Below are positions 1 through 8,693 of a stretch of 64,000 nt of DNA, piece by piece; positions within the stretch are counted from its first letter, which is position 1; each line of letters begins with the position of its first letter. The notes below the pieces were generated by a model. That model ran no database searches and was not told the DNA's origin. It saw only the letters and a list, made by a program, of their open reading frames with translations. A program made the position numbers and the translations under genes. Source of the stretch: AP-15 sp963818695 (GTDB lineage Bacteria; Pseudomonadota; Alphaproteobacteria; ATCC43930; CGMCC-115725). The DNA is taken from assembly GCA_963818695.1 (NCBI GenBank), contig CAWFTG010000006.1, positions 124,001 through 188,000 of the forward strand. The letters run 5' to 3'.

Positions 1-483
1 ACCGAGATCGTCGAGGCGCAGCGCCATATATGGTTCGCGGTCCCGCTCTTGCCGATGTTCGTGATTTTCTTCATTTCGGCCTTGGCCGAGACCGGACGCG
101 CGCCTTTCGACCTGCCGGAGGGCGAGACGGAGATCGTCGCCGGCTATTTCGTTGAATATTCGTCGATGACGTTCGCGCTGTTCTACCTCGGCGAATACGG
201 CAACATGATCTTGATGAGCGCGATGACCAGCGTGCTGTTTCTCGGCGGTTGGCTCGCGCCGTTCGGGGTCGTGCCTTTTACCTGGGTGCCCGGGCCGATT
301 TGGTTCGCGCTCAAGATTGCCTTTGTGCTGTTCTGTTTTCTTTGGGTGCGTGCCACCTTCCCGCGGTTCCGCTATGACCAGCTGATGCGGCTCGGCTGGA
401 AGGTGTTTTTGCCGTTTTCGCTGTTTTGGCTGGTGCTGACGGCTGGGGTACTGACCGCGGCGGGATGGCTGCCGCAGCGCTGA
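1..483 (+). CDS. nuoH: NADH-quinone oxidoreductase subunit H, 3' part
   Basis: This is the C-terminal part of the membrane subunit that anchors the quinone-reducing end of complex I in the inner membrane. The frame is open from base 1, so the start lies outside the window; about 160 residues are visible. The family signature for the quinone-site loop is present (ETGRAPFDLPEGETE), followed by further membrane segments and the typical basic FRYDQLMRLGWK stretch before the last helix. It ends 11 bases before nuoI, as expected inside a nuo operon. Identification is secure; only the 5' truncation by the window edge limits it. Confidence 0.97.
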   Translation, partial: TEIVEAQRHIWFAVPLLPMFVIFFISALAETGRAPFDLPEGETEIVAGYFVEYSSMTFALFYLGEYGNMILMSAMTSVLFLGGWLAPFGVVPFTWVPGPIWFALKIAFVLFCFLWVRATFPRFRYDQLMRLGWKVFLPFSLFWLVLTAGVLTAAGWLPQR

Positions 484-494
484 GGAACCGATTT

Positions 495-989
495 ATGGCG
501 ATGGGATTACTGGAACGCGGCGCCCGCAGCCTGTTGCTCACCGAGCTGCTGTCGGGGCTGGGGTTGACCTTGCGCTACATGTTCAAGCGGACAGTCACCG
601 TAAATTACCCCTATGAAAAGGGGCCGCTGAGCCCGCGGTTTCGCGGCGAGCACGTGTTGCGCCGGTATCCGAATGGCGAGGAGCGTTGTATTGCGTGCAA
701 GCTGTGCGAGGCGATATGCCCGGCACTGGCGATCACGATCGAGGCCGAGCCGCGCGAAGACGGCAGCCGGCGCACGACGCGCTATGACATCGACATGACC
801 AAATGCATCTATTGCGGCTATTGCCAGGAGGCCTGTCCGGTCGATGCGATCGTCGAGGGGCCGAATTTCGAGTTCGCAACCGAAACGCACGAGGAGCTGC
901 TCTACGACAAGGAGAAGCTATTGGCGAACGGCGATCGCTGGGAGGCCGAGATCGCCAAGAACCTTGCCCTCGACGCGCCGTACCGGTAA
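495..989 (+). CDS. nuoI: NADH-quinone oxidoreductase subunit I (two 4Fe-4S clusters)
   Basis: Peripheral-arm subunit carrying clusters N6a and N6b, which pass electrons towards the quinone. The 164-residue product shows two CxxCxxCxxxCP motifs, with cysteines near 65, 68, 71, 75 and near 104, 107, 110, 114, plus the conserved GEHVLRRYPNGEERCIACKLC region. The start ATG at 495 has AGGAA about eight bases upstream; an in-frame ATG six bases later (501) is possible. Length and motif spacing match alphaproteobacterial NuoI. It lies between nuoH and nuoJ. Confidence 0.97.
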   Translation: MAMGLLERGARSLLLTELLSGLGLTLRYMFKRTVTVNYPYEKGPLSPRFRGEHVLRRYPNGEERCIACKLCEAICPALAITIEAEPREDGSRRTTRYDIDMTKCIYCGYCQEACPVDAIVEGPNFEFATETHEELLYDKEKLLANGDRWEAEIAKNLALDAPYR

Positions 990-1009
990 CAGATTTGCAC
1001 CCATCATTA

Positions 1010-1141
1010 ATCGCCGTCATTGGGGGGCGCGAGCGTCGCCCGCGAGCCCGGAATCCAGGAACACCGGCCCTTCCCAACGCAGCATCGGTCCGTGTTCATG
1101 GCTTCCGGACCTGCCCCTGCGGGGCCTCCCGGAATGACTGC
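1010..1141. repeat. Intergenic palindromic repeat between nuoI and nuoJ
   Basis: The roughly 170-base gap between nuoI and nuoJ is filled by an imperfect inverted repeat. It begins with a CGTCATTGGGGGGCGCGAG arm and a GAGCCCGGAATCCAGG segment and ends with GGCCTCCCGGAATGAC, which pairs with the first arm. This layout resembles the dispersed BIME/REP-like elements common between genes in alphaproteobacteria. No convincing ORF lies here. It would be transcribed inside the nuo mRNA and could fold into a hairpin. Confidence 0.55.
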
Positions 1142-1158
1142 TGTTGGGGTCGGCCGCA

Positions 1159-1779
1159 ATGATCGTCCAGGCGATCCTCTTCTATATCTTTGCCACGGTA
1201 GCCGTCGCCTCCGGAGTGCTGGTCGTTTCGGCGCGCAACCCGGTGCACTCCGTGCTGTTCCTGATCCTCGCCTTTTTCAATGCCGCCGGCTTGTTCATAT
1301 TGATCGGCGCAGAGTTCCTGGCGATGATCCTGGTCATCGTCTATGTCGGGGCGGTCGCGGTCCTGTTTCTCTTCGTCGTGATGATGCTGGACATCGACTT
1401 TCTGCAATTGCGCAGCGGCTTCGTGCAATACCTTCCGATCGGCACATTGGTCGGCCTGATCCTGCTCGCCGAGCTCATCCTCGTCATTGGCGGCTGGGCG
1501 GTCAGCCCGTCCGTACCGAGCCAGGCCCCCGCGCTGGCCGCGACCGGTGGTGTTGCGCTCACCAATACCCGAGCGCTCGGCGATCTCCTCTATACGCGCT
1601 ACGTGTTCGCGTTTCAGGTGGCGGGATTGATTTTGCTCGTCGCGATGGTTGGGGCAATCGTCTTGACCTTGCGTCACCGCGCCGACGTCAGGCGGCAATC
1701 GATTGCGGCGCAGTTGGCCCGCAGGCGCTCCGAGACTGTCGAAGTCGTCAAGGTGCCGCTCGGCGCCGGGAGCGACTGA
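1159..1779 (+). CDS. nuoJ: NADH-quinone oxidoreductase subunit J
   Basis: Antiporter-adjacent membrane subunit of complex I. The 206-residue product has five hydrophobic segments, with the conserved ARNPVHSVLFLILAF motif after the first helix and the VYVGAVAVLFLFVVMML motif of the pi-bulge helix. ATG at 1159 was chosen because the family begins just before the first membrane helix (MIVQAILFYIFA). An extended C-terminal tail is basic. It overlaps nuoK by one base (TGATG), indicating translational coupling. Confidence 0.97.
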   Translation: MIVQAILFYIFATVAVASGVLVVSARNPVHSVLFLILAFFNAAGLFILIGAEFLAMILVIVYVGAVAVLFLFVVMMLDIDFLQLRSGFVQYLPIGTLVGLILLAELILVIGGWAVSPSVPSQAPALAATGGVALTNTRALGDLLYTRYVFAFQVAGLILLVAMVGAIVLTLRHRADVRRQSIAAQLARRRSETVEVVKVPLGAGSD

Positions 1780-2087
1780 TGCTGATCGGCCTGGCGCATT
1801 ATCTGACGGTAGCTGCGATCCTGTTCACGCTGGGGGTCTTCGGCATCTTTCTCAATCGCAAGAACGTGATAATCATGCTGATGTCGATCGAGCTGATGCT
1901 GCTCGCGGTCAGCATCAATTTCGTCGCCTTCTCGGTCTTTTTGAACAACCTAATCGGCCAGGCCTTTGCGATGTTCGTGTTGACGGTAGCGGCGGCGGAA
2001 GCGGCAATCGGCCTCGCCATCCTCGTCGTCTATTTCCGCAACCGCGGCACGATCCGGGTCGAGGACATCAACATGATGAAGGGCTGA
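1779..2087 (+). CDS. nuoK: NADH-quinone oxidoreductase subunit K
   Basis: Small three-helix proton-channel subunit of complex I. The 102-residue product shows the expected glutamate-bearing helices (MSIELMLLAVSINF and AAAEAAIGLAILV) and the closing VEDINMMKG tail. Its ATG at 1779 shares a base with the nuoJ stop codon. Length matches the family. It is followed by a palindromic repeat before nuoL. Confidence 0.97.
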   Translation: MLIGLAHYLTVAAILFTLGVFGIFLNRKNVIIMLMSIELMLLAVSINFVAFSVFLNNLIGQAFAMFVLTVAAAEAAIGLAILVVYFRNRGTIRVEDINMMKG

Positions 2088-2110
2088 GCGTGATCGCTCG
2101 TACCATCAAA

Positions 2111-2202
2111 TCGTCATGCCCGGGCTTGACCCGGGCATCCACGTCCACTGGCGACGGCGGGACCTGTTATCTGGATTGCCGGGTCAAGCCCGGCAATGAC
2201 GG
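2111..2202. repeat. Long intergenic palindrome between nuoK and nuoL
   Basis: Two arms of about 30 bases (CGTCATGCCCGGGCTTGACC... and ...GGTCAAGCCCGGCAATGACG) are near-perfect reverse complements around a roughly 30-base centre. Each arm is itself self-complementary (CCCGGGCTTGACCCGGG). This is the abundant CGTCATGCCCGGGCTTG-type intergenic repeat of alphaproteobacteria. In the nuo transcript it should fold into a stable hairpin just upstream of the weakly initiated nuoL. Confidence 0.8.
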
Positions 2203-2220
2203 TACCCGGGGCTGAAGGCA

Positions 2221-4146
2221 TTGGCCGTCGCCGTCGTCTTTCTACCCCTGATCGCCACGATCATCGCCGGCTTCTTCGGCCGAGCGATCGGCGACCGCGG
2301 CGCTCAGCTGGTCACCTGCGGCGCCCTTCTGCTTTCGGCCGTGCTGGGTGGCTTTCTGTTCCGCGACATCCTTGCGAGCGGTGAAATACAAGTGATTCCG
2401 CTTGCACAGTGGATTGTTGCCGGCGGTGTCGATGTCTCGTGGTCGTTGCGGCTCGACACGTTGAGCGGGGTCATGATCCTCGTCGTGACCATAGTTTCGT
2501 CTATGGTCCACGTGTATTCGATTGGCTACATGGCGGAGGATCCGGCGATCCCGCAATTCATGGCCTATCTGAGCCTCTTCACCTTTTTCATGCTGGCGCT
2601 GGTGACGTCGGACAACTTCGTGCAGCTGTTCTTCGGCTGGGAAGGTGTCGGTCTGATGTCCTATCTCTTGATCGGCTTCTGGTATGACCGCCCGTCTGCC
2701 AATACCGCCGCGATCAAGGCGTTTATTGTCAACCGAGTCGGCGATTTCGGCTTCGCCCTCGGCATTTTCGCGACCTTTGTGATCTTCGGCAGCCTCGATT
2801 TCGGGACAGTCTTCGGCGCCGCACCCAAGGCCGTCGGGACGACAATGGAATTCCTCGGCTGGCAAGTTGATTCGCTGAGCCTTGCATGCATCCTCCTGTT
2901 CATCGGTGCGATGGGGAAATCGGCGCAGATCCCGCTCCACACCTGGCTGCCCGATGCGATGGAGGGTCCAACCCCAGTATCGGCGTTGATCCACGCGGCG
3001 ACAATGGTGACGGCGGGCGTGTTCATGGTGTGCCGGCTGTCTCCAATGTTCGAATACGCGCCGACCGCGCTCGCCGTGGTCGGTGTCGTCGGCGGGACTA
3101 CGGCGGCCTTTGCCGCCAGCATCGGCATGGTGCAAAACGACATCAAACGCGTCATCGCCTGGTCGACCTGTAGCCAGCTCGGCTATATGTTCGCGGCCGC
3201 CGCGGTCTCCGCTTATGCCGCGGCAATGTTTCACCTCTTCACCCACGCCTTCTTCAAGGGCCTGTTGTTCCTGTGCGCCGGGTCGGTCATCCACGCAATG
3301 GGTGGCGAGCAGGACATGCGCCGGATGGGCGGCCTGTGGCGCCGTATCCCATGGACGTACGGGACGATGTGGGTCGGTGCTCTATCGTTGAGCGCCATCC
3401 CGTATTTCTCCGGTTATTTTTCAAAGGATACGATACTCGCGGCGACCTGGGCTTCCGGGACTGCCGTTGGCCGCTATTCCTTCGCCTTGGGGACGCTGGC
3501 CGCCTTCATGACCGCCTTCTACATCACGCGGGTCATGTTCATGACATTTCACGGCGAGCCGCGCGCCGATGAAGAGACCATGCATCATGCCCATGAGAGC
3601 CCGTGGGTAATGCGGATACCGCTGATCGTCCTCGCCTTCGGCGCCGCTTTCGCCGGCTATATCGCTTACAACGGCTTTGTCGGCGACGAGCAGGCAGGCT
3701 TTTGGAAGAGCGCGATCCTCGTGCTGCCCAACCATGATTCGCTTGGCGCGGCGGAGCACATTCCGCTCGTGATCGCCTATTTGCCGCTGTTCGCCGGTGT
3801 CCTCGGAATCGCCGCGGCGTATGTCTTCTACATGGTCGATCGTACCATACCGGTGCGCCTCGCCGCGCAGTTTCGCGTCCTTTACCTGTTCCTGCTGAAC
3901 AAATGGTATTTCGACGATCTTTACGATCGGATCTTCGTGCGGACCGCGGTGTTGCTCGGCGACGGGCTGTGGAAGTCCGGCGACGGCGCGGTTATCGATG
4001 GGCTCGGGCCAAACGGGGTCGCCGCGGTGACTCGCGATCTGGCACGGCAGGCCAGCCGGTTGCAGACCGGTTATCTCTATCATTATGCATTCGCGATGAT
4101 GATCGGCCTTGTCGCGCTGGTAACGTGGTACTTGTTCCCGCGATGA
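2221..4146 (+). CDS. nuoL: NADH-quinone oxidoreductase subunit L
   Basis: Largest antiporter-like proton-pumping subunit of complex I, 641 residues with about 16 membrane helices. Hallmarks visible are FFGWEGVGLMSYLLIGFWY near residue 140, the KSAQIPLHTWLPDAMEGPTPVSALIHAATMV block, the second half IKRVIAWSTCSQLGYM, and the long lateral helix near the C-terminus. The best start is TTG at 2221 with GAAGG just upstream; no in-frame ATG lies before the first helix. Length is normal. The palindrome directly upstream could influence initiation. Confidence 0.96.
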   Translation: MAVAVVFLPLIATIIAGFFGRAIGDRGAQLVTCGALLLSAVLGGFLFRDILASGEIQVIPLAQWIVAGGVDVSWSLRLDTLSGVMILVVTIVSSMVHVYSIGYMAEDPAIPQFMAYLSLFTFFMLALVTSDNFVQLFFGWEGVGLMSYLLIGFWYDRPSANTAAIKAFIVNRVGDFGFALGIFATFVIFGSLDFGTVFGAAPKAVGTTMEFLGWQVDSLSLACILLFIGAMGKSAQIPLHTWLPDAMEGPTPVSALIHAATMVTAGVFMVCRLSPMFEYAPTALAVVGVVGGTTAAFAASIGMVQNDIKRVIAWSTCSQLGYMFAAAAVSAYAAAMFHLFTHAFFKGLLFLCAGSVIHAMGGEQDMRRMGGLWRRIPWTYGTMWVGALSLSAIPYFSGYFSKDTILAATWASGTAVGRYSFALGTLAAFMTAFYITRVMFMTFHGEPRADEETMHHAHESPWVMRIPLIVLAFGAAFAGYIAYNGFVGDEQAGFWKSAILVLPNHDSLGAAEHIPLVIAYLPLFAGVLGIAAAYVFYMVDRTIPVRLAAQFRVLYLFLLNKWYFDDLYDRIFVRTAVLLGDGLWKSGDGAVIDGLGPNGVAAVTRDLARQASRLQTGYLYHYAFAMMIGLVALVTWYLFPR

Positions 4147-4162
4147 GCGCCGGAACCTCGCG

Positions 4163-5689
4163 ATGAGCGATTGGCCGCTCCTTTCGCTCGTCACATTCCT
4201 GCCATTGGTAGGCGGCGCCTTCATTCTGATGGCGCGGGGCGACGAGCTGGTGGTCGCGCGCAATGCGCGCTGGATCGCGCTGTGGACCTCGCTGATCGTC
4301 TTTGCGCTGTCGCTCGTGCTGTGGTTCGACTTCGATCCCAACACCGCCGAGTTTCAGTTCGTCGAACGGGCGAGCTGGGTCACCCTCGGCGGCTTCGATT
4401 TCAATTATCACATGGGGATCGACGGTATTTCCCTCTTCTTCGTGCTGCTGACGACCATTCTGACGTTCATTACCATCGTCTCCGCCTGGGAAGTGATCCA
4501 ATTCCGGGTCAAGGAATTCATGATCGCTTTCCTCGTGCTCGAGACCTTGATGACCGGGGTCTTTTGCTCGCTCGACTTCATCCTGTTCTACGTCTTTTTC
4601 GAAGGCGTGCTGATTCCGATGTTCCTGATCATCGGGGTATGGGGCGGCTCAAACCGGATCTATTCGGCCTTCAAGTTCTTTCTCTACACATTGCTCGGTT
4701 CGGTACTGATGCTGCTCGCCGTCCTCGCCGTCTATTTTCAGACCGGGACGACGGACATCGAGTATGCGCTGGCTCACAGCGAGCTCTTTCCCCCCCATCT
4801 GCAGAAATGGCTTTGGCTGGCGTTTTTTGCGTCCTTTGCCGTCAAAGTCCCGATGTGGCCGGTGCACACCTGGCTGCCCGACGCTCATGTGGAGGCTCCA
4901 ACCGCAGGCTCGGTGATCCTCGCAGGAATTCTGCTGAAGCTCGGCGGCTATGGCTTTATTCGCTTTTCCCTGCCGATCTTTCCGCTCGCCTCGGCTTATT
5001 TCACGCCGCTGATCTTCGCGCTCAGCGCCATTGCCGTCATCTACACGTCACTCGTGGCATTGGCGCAGATCGACATGAAAAAGCTGATCGCCTACTCGTC
5101 GATTGCCCATATGGGGTTTGTCACGATGGGCACCTTTGCCGTGACTAGCGAGGCGGTGCAGGGCGCCGTCATTCAGATGTTGAGCCATGGGCTTGTTTCG
5201 GGAGCTCTTTTTCTCTGCGTCGGCGTCCTTTATGACCGGCTGCACACGCACGAGATTGCCCGCTTTGGCGGCCTCGTGCACCGCATGCCGGCCTACGCCT
5301 TCGTGCTGATGGTGTTCACATTGGCGGCGGTCGGACTGCCCGGCACCAGCGGCTTTGTCGGCGAGTTTCTGATCTTGCTCGGCACGTTCCGGGTGAACAC
5401 GCTCGAATGCACGCTTGCGGCGACGGCATTGTTTCTCGGCCCGATGTACATGCTCTACATGTATCGGCGAGTGATCTTTGGGACGCTCACCCGCGCCGAT
5501 CTCCGCGGTATGCTGGATCTGAGCATGCGCGAGAAGGCATTGTTTGTCCCGCTGCTCGTCTTGGTGATCTGGATGGGGGTCTACCCGCTCTCGTTCCTGC
5601 GTCCGATCCAGGTCTCCGTCGACCACCTGGTTCAGCAAGTGACGGCCGCCACCGAGGCCGCGGGTATGCGCCGCGCCAGCTTGCCTTAG
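4163..5689 (+). CDS. nuoM: NADH-quinone oxidoreductase subunit M
   Basis: Second antiporter-like proton-pumping subunit, 508 residues and about 14 membrane helices. Family motifs include FFEGVLIPMFLIIGVWGG, the KVPMWPVHTWLPDAHVEAPTAGSVILAG block and KKLIAYSSIAHMG. The ATG at 4163 follows nuoL by 16 bases. Length and motif order are as expected. Confidence 0.97.
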   Translation: MSDWPLLSLVTFLPLVGGAFILMARGDELVVARNARWIALWTSLIVFALSLVLWFDFDPNTAEFQFVERASWVTLGGFDFNYHMGIDGISLFFVLLTTILTFITIVSAWEVIQFRVKEFMIAFLVLETLMTGVFCSLDFILFYVFFEGVLIPMFLIIGVWGGSNRIYSAFKFFLYTLLGSVLMLLAVLAVYFQTGTTDIEYALAHSELFPPHLQKWLWLAFFASFAVKVPMWPVHTWLPDAHVEAPTAGSVILAGILLKLGGYGFIRFSLPIFPLASAYFTPLIFALSAIAVIYTSLVALAQIDMKKLIAYSSIAHMGFVTMGTFAVTSEAVQGAVIQMLSHGLVSGALFLCVGVLYDRLHTHEIARFGGLVHRMPAYAFVLMVFTLAAVGLPGTSGFVGEFLILLGTFRVNTLECTLAATALFLGPMYMLYMYRRVIFGTLTRADLRGMLDLSMREKALFVPLLVLVIWMGVYPLSFLRPIQVSVDHLVQQVTAATEAAGMRRASLP

Positions 5690-5700
5690 GCCCGGCACCG

Positions 5701-7152
5701 ATGCCAGTACTTCTAGTTCCTAACCTCGCGCCGGCGTTGTCCGAAATCACTCTCGCCGTCGGCGCGATGGCGTTGCTGATATTCGGCGCGATCAGCGGCG
5801 AAAAGTCGACGCGGACAGTTTCCTGGCTCGCCATCGCGGTGCTGATCATCGCGCTCGCCGTTTCCCTGGCGCAGGGAGGCGAGCGGCTTCTCGGCTTCTA
5901 CGGCATGTTCGTCACCGACGCTTTCGCCCTGTTCATGAAAGCCCTCGTGCTGATCGGGTCGGCGGTAACGATCCTGATCGGGATGCGTTACAACGAGGAT
6001 CAGGGGATCGCCCGGTTCGAGTTCCCGGTCCTCGTGCTGCTGTCGACGACCGGGATGATGGTCATGATCTCGGCGAATGACTTGATCACTCTTTACGTCG
6101 GCCTCGAATTGCAGAATTTGGCGCTCTATGTCGTCGCCGCCTTCAATCGGGATTCGACCCGATCGAGCGAAGCCGGGCTCAAATATTTCGTGCTCGGTGC
6201 GCTGTCGTCGGGAATGCTGCTTTACGGCGCTTCGCTGATCTACGGCTTTACCGGCACCACCGCCTTCAGCGAAATTGCCACTCTGGTGAGCGGCGGGTTG
6301 GCGCATTCCGCCGGGATCCTGATCGGCCTCGTCTTTGTCGTCGTCGGACTTGCCTTCAAGGTCTCGGCGGTGCCGTTCCACATGTGGACGCCCGATGTCT
6401 ACGAGGGGGCACCAACCCCGGTGGCGGCTTTTTTCGCCGTAGCACCGAAGATCGCCGCCTTCGCCCTCTTCATTCGCTTCATGATCGAGCCGTTCGGCCC
6501 GCTCCTCGGCGAATGGCGTCAGGTCATCGTCTTTCTGTCGATCGCCTCGATGGTGCTGGGCGCGGTCGCCGCAATCGCCCAGGAGAACATCAAGCGCCTG
6601 ATGGCTTACAGCTCGATCGGCCACGTCGGCTACGCACTGATCGGACTGGCTACCGGCACCGCGGCCGGCATACGCGGTGTGCTGGTCTACATGGCAATCT
6701 ACCTGTTCATGACGGTCGGCACCTGGGCGGTGATCCTGTGCATGCGCCGGAATGGCCGCATGCTCGAAGGCATTTCGGATCTCGCCGGGTTGTCGCGCTC
6801 GCAGCCCGGGCTTGCATTGGCCTTGGCGATCTTCATGTTCGCATTGAGCGGGATACCGCCGACTGCGGGATTCTTCGCCAAACTCTACGTCTTCTTTGCC
6901 GCGATCGACGCCAAGCTCGCGGGACTGGCCGTCATCGGCGTCGTAACCAGCGTCGTGTCGGCATTTTATTATCTCCGGGTCGTCAAGGTCATGTATTTCG
7001 ACGAGCCGGTCGGGGCCTTTGACCGGCCATTGACCGCCGAGCTCAAAGGTGTGCTGTTCGTCACCGCGGTCGTCACGTTGTTCTTTTTCATTCTTCCCGG
7101 TCCGATCGTCGGCGGCGCTGACGCAGCGGCTTTGGCGCTCTTCTCGCCGTGA
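5701..7152 (+). CDS. nuoN: NADH-quinone oxidoreductase subunit N
   Basis: Third antiporter-like proton pump of complex I, 483 residues. It shows the YVGLELQNLALYVVAAF motif, KVSAVPFHMWTPDVYEGAPTPV around the middle and IKRLMAYSSIGHVGYALIG. ATG at 5701 lies 11 bases after nuoM; the frame is open further upstream into nuoM, but the first membrane helix begins just after 5701, so this start is preferred. The stop overlaps the GTG of birA by four bases (GTGA). Confidence 0.97.
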   Translation: MPVLLVPNLAPALSEITLAVGAMALLIFGAISGEKSTRTVSWLAIAVLIIALAVSLAQGGERLLGFYGMFVTDAFALFMKALVLIGSAVTILIGMRYNEDQGIARFEFPVLVLLSTTGMMVMISANDLITLYVGLELQNLALYVVAAFNRDSTRSSEAGLKYFVLGALSSGMLLYGASLIYGFTGTTAFSEIATLVSGGLAHSAGILIGLVFVVVGLAFKVSAVPFHMWTPDVYEGAPTPVAAFFAVAPKIAAFALFIRFMIEPFGPLLGEWRQVIVFLSIASMVLGAVAAIAQENIKRLMAYSSIGHVGYALIGLATGTAAGIRGVLVYMAIYLFMTVGTWAVILCMRRNGRMLEGISDLAGLSRSQPGLALALAIFMFALSGIPPTAGFFAKLYVFFAAIDAKLAGLAVIGVVTSVVSAFYYLRVVKVMYFDEPVGAFDRPLTAELKGVLFVTAVVTLFFFILPGPIVGGADAAALALFSP

Positions 7153-7912
7153 CCAAAAGTCGGCCGAAGCTGCTCCCAGGCTATCGGTTGCTTTGTTACG
7201 AACTCGATCGGGAGTACCAACGACGAGGCAAAGCATCTGGCCCGCGAAGGTGCGGAAGAAGGTACGCTCGTATGGGCGCTCGAGCAGAGCGCCGGTCACG
7301 GGCGTCGCGGGCGCGCCTGGAGCTCGCCGCCAGGCAATCTCTACCTTTCTCTGATCTTGCGGCCCGACTGCCCGGCAGGCAGCGCGGCGCAGCTTGGCTT
7401 TGTCGCAGCCTTGGCGGTCGGAGATGCGCTTCGTGCAATACTGCCGCGGATCGAGCGAATAGCGTATAAATGGCCGAATGATGTGCTGATCGACGGTCGG
7501 AAAATCGCCGGCCTGCTTCTCGAATCCGAGACGGTCGGGTCCGAAAAGCTGAGCTTCATCGTGGTGGGCGTTGGAGTCAACCTCACGGCATCGCCGCGAG
7601 GGACGGAATTTCCTGCAACTTCCATTATGGAAGAAGGCTTGGGCGAGATCATGCCGGAGGTGATGCTCGAGGAGTTCGCCGCGCATTTTCGATCATGGCA
7701 TACGCGGTGGCGCGTGGAGGGCTTTGCGCCGGTTCGCGCATCCTGGCTGGCGGCCGCAGCAATCGTTCGCGGCGAACCGATCCGGGTCCGCCTCGAGTTC
7801 TCGCGCCTTCTGCGGGCGCTTTCTCGAGCTGGATCACGAAGGAAACCTATTGCTCGACTGTGCAGGGGAGGACCGGCGCATTTCCGCCGGCGAGGTCTTC
7901 CCAGCCGCGTGA
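7149..7912 (+). pseudogene. birA: Biotin--[acetyl-CoA-carboxylase] ligase, two frameshifts
   Basis: BirA activates biotin and attaches it to the biotin carboxyl carrier protein. The parts are all here but in three frames. The GTG start at 7149 gives GYRLLCYELD. Near 7208 an apparent insertion of four bases moves the frame to one reading NDEAKHLAREGAEEGTLVW, then EQSAGHGRRGRAW (the biotinyl-AMP loop) and KWPNDVLIDGRKIAGLL. Near 7800 a second shift leads to FLELDHEGNLLLDCAG and the stop at 7912. There is no N-terminal HTH, as in many alphaproteobacterial enzymes. The motifs are otherwise well kept and the gene is usually essential, so sequencing error is likelier than decay. Confidence 0.8.
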
Positions 7913-7922
7913 AAGAAGCTGC

Positions 7923-8693
7923 ATGCTCCTCGCCGTCAATGCCAATAACACCAACACTGTATTCGCGATCTGGGATGGCGCCGATCTCAAGGGCAGCTGG
8001 CGCACGGCTACCGAAGGCAAGCGTACGGCCGACGAATATGTGGTCTGGCTCGATCATCTATTGTCGCTGGAAGGCCTGGCGCGGGGCAATGTCGATGGCG
8101 CAGTGATCGCCAGCGTCGTGCCCGACGTCAATTTTAATATCGTTACGCTGTGCCGGAGATATTGCCACACCGATCCGCTCGTGGTCGGCGAGAAGGGCGT
8201 GACGCTCGGCACCAAAGCACTGGTCGACCGGCCGGAGGACGTCGGCGCCGACCGACTGGTCAATACCATCGCGGCGCACGACCGGTACCAGGGTCCGCTC
8301 ATCGTCGTCGATTTCGGCACCGCCACGACTTTCGACGTGGTCGACCGGGACGGCAATTATTGCGGCGGCGTGATCGCGCCGGGGATCAACTTGTCATTGC
8401 ACGCGTTGGAAATGGCGGCGGCAAAGCTCCCCAGCATTCGTATCCGCCGCACCGAGCGCGTTATCGGCAAGGACACGGTGAGCTGCATGCAGTCCGGCAT
8501 ATATTGGGGTTATATCGGACTGGTCGAGGGACTGGTGCAGCGCATCCGGGCTGAGCGTGGCGAGCGAATGGACGTCATCGCCACCGGCGGGCTCGCCCCG
8601 CTGTTCGCCGGGGCTAGTATCATCGACCATGTCGATCCCGATCTGAACTTGTGGGGACTCCGTCTGATCTACAGTCAAAACAGCAACAAATGA
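7923..8693 (+). CDS. coaX: Type III pantothenate kinase
   Basis: Catalyses the first step of coenzyme A synthesis, ATP-dependent phosphorylation of pantothenate. The 256-residue product belongs to the ASKHA fold: the N-terminal phosphate motif NANNTNTVFAIWDG, the GADRLVNTIAA region around residue 104, DFGTATTFDVV and the GGVIAPGI motif are all present. ATG at 7923 is the only sensible start at the N-terminal beta strand. It overlaps rnj by four bases (ATGA). The position between birA and rnj is typical. Confidence 0.95.
   Translation: MLLAVNANNTNTVFAIWDGADLKGSWRTATEGKRTADEYVVWLDHLLSLEGLARGNVDGAVIASVVPDVNFNIVTLCRRYCHTDPLVVGEKGVTLGTKALVDRPEDVGADRLVNTIAAHDRYQGPLIVVDFGTATTFDVVDRDGNYCGGVIAPGINLSLHALEMAAAKLPSIRIRRTERVIGKDTVSCMQSGIYWGYIGLVEGLVQRIRAERGERMDVIATGGLAPLFAGASIIDHVDPDLNLWGLRLIYSQNSNK

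Noticed and set aside
5713..7686. Long minus-strand open frame of over 650 codons
   Set aside because: It lies opposite nuoN and birA, is rich in Arg, Asp, Gln and His as expected for antisense of GC-rich coding DNA, and shows no family motif.
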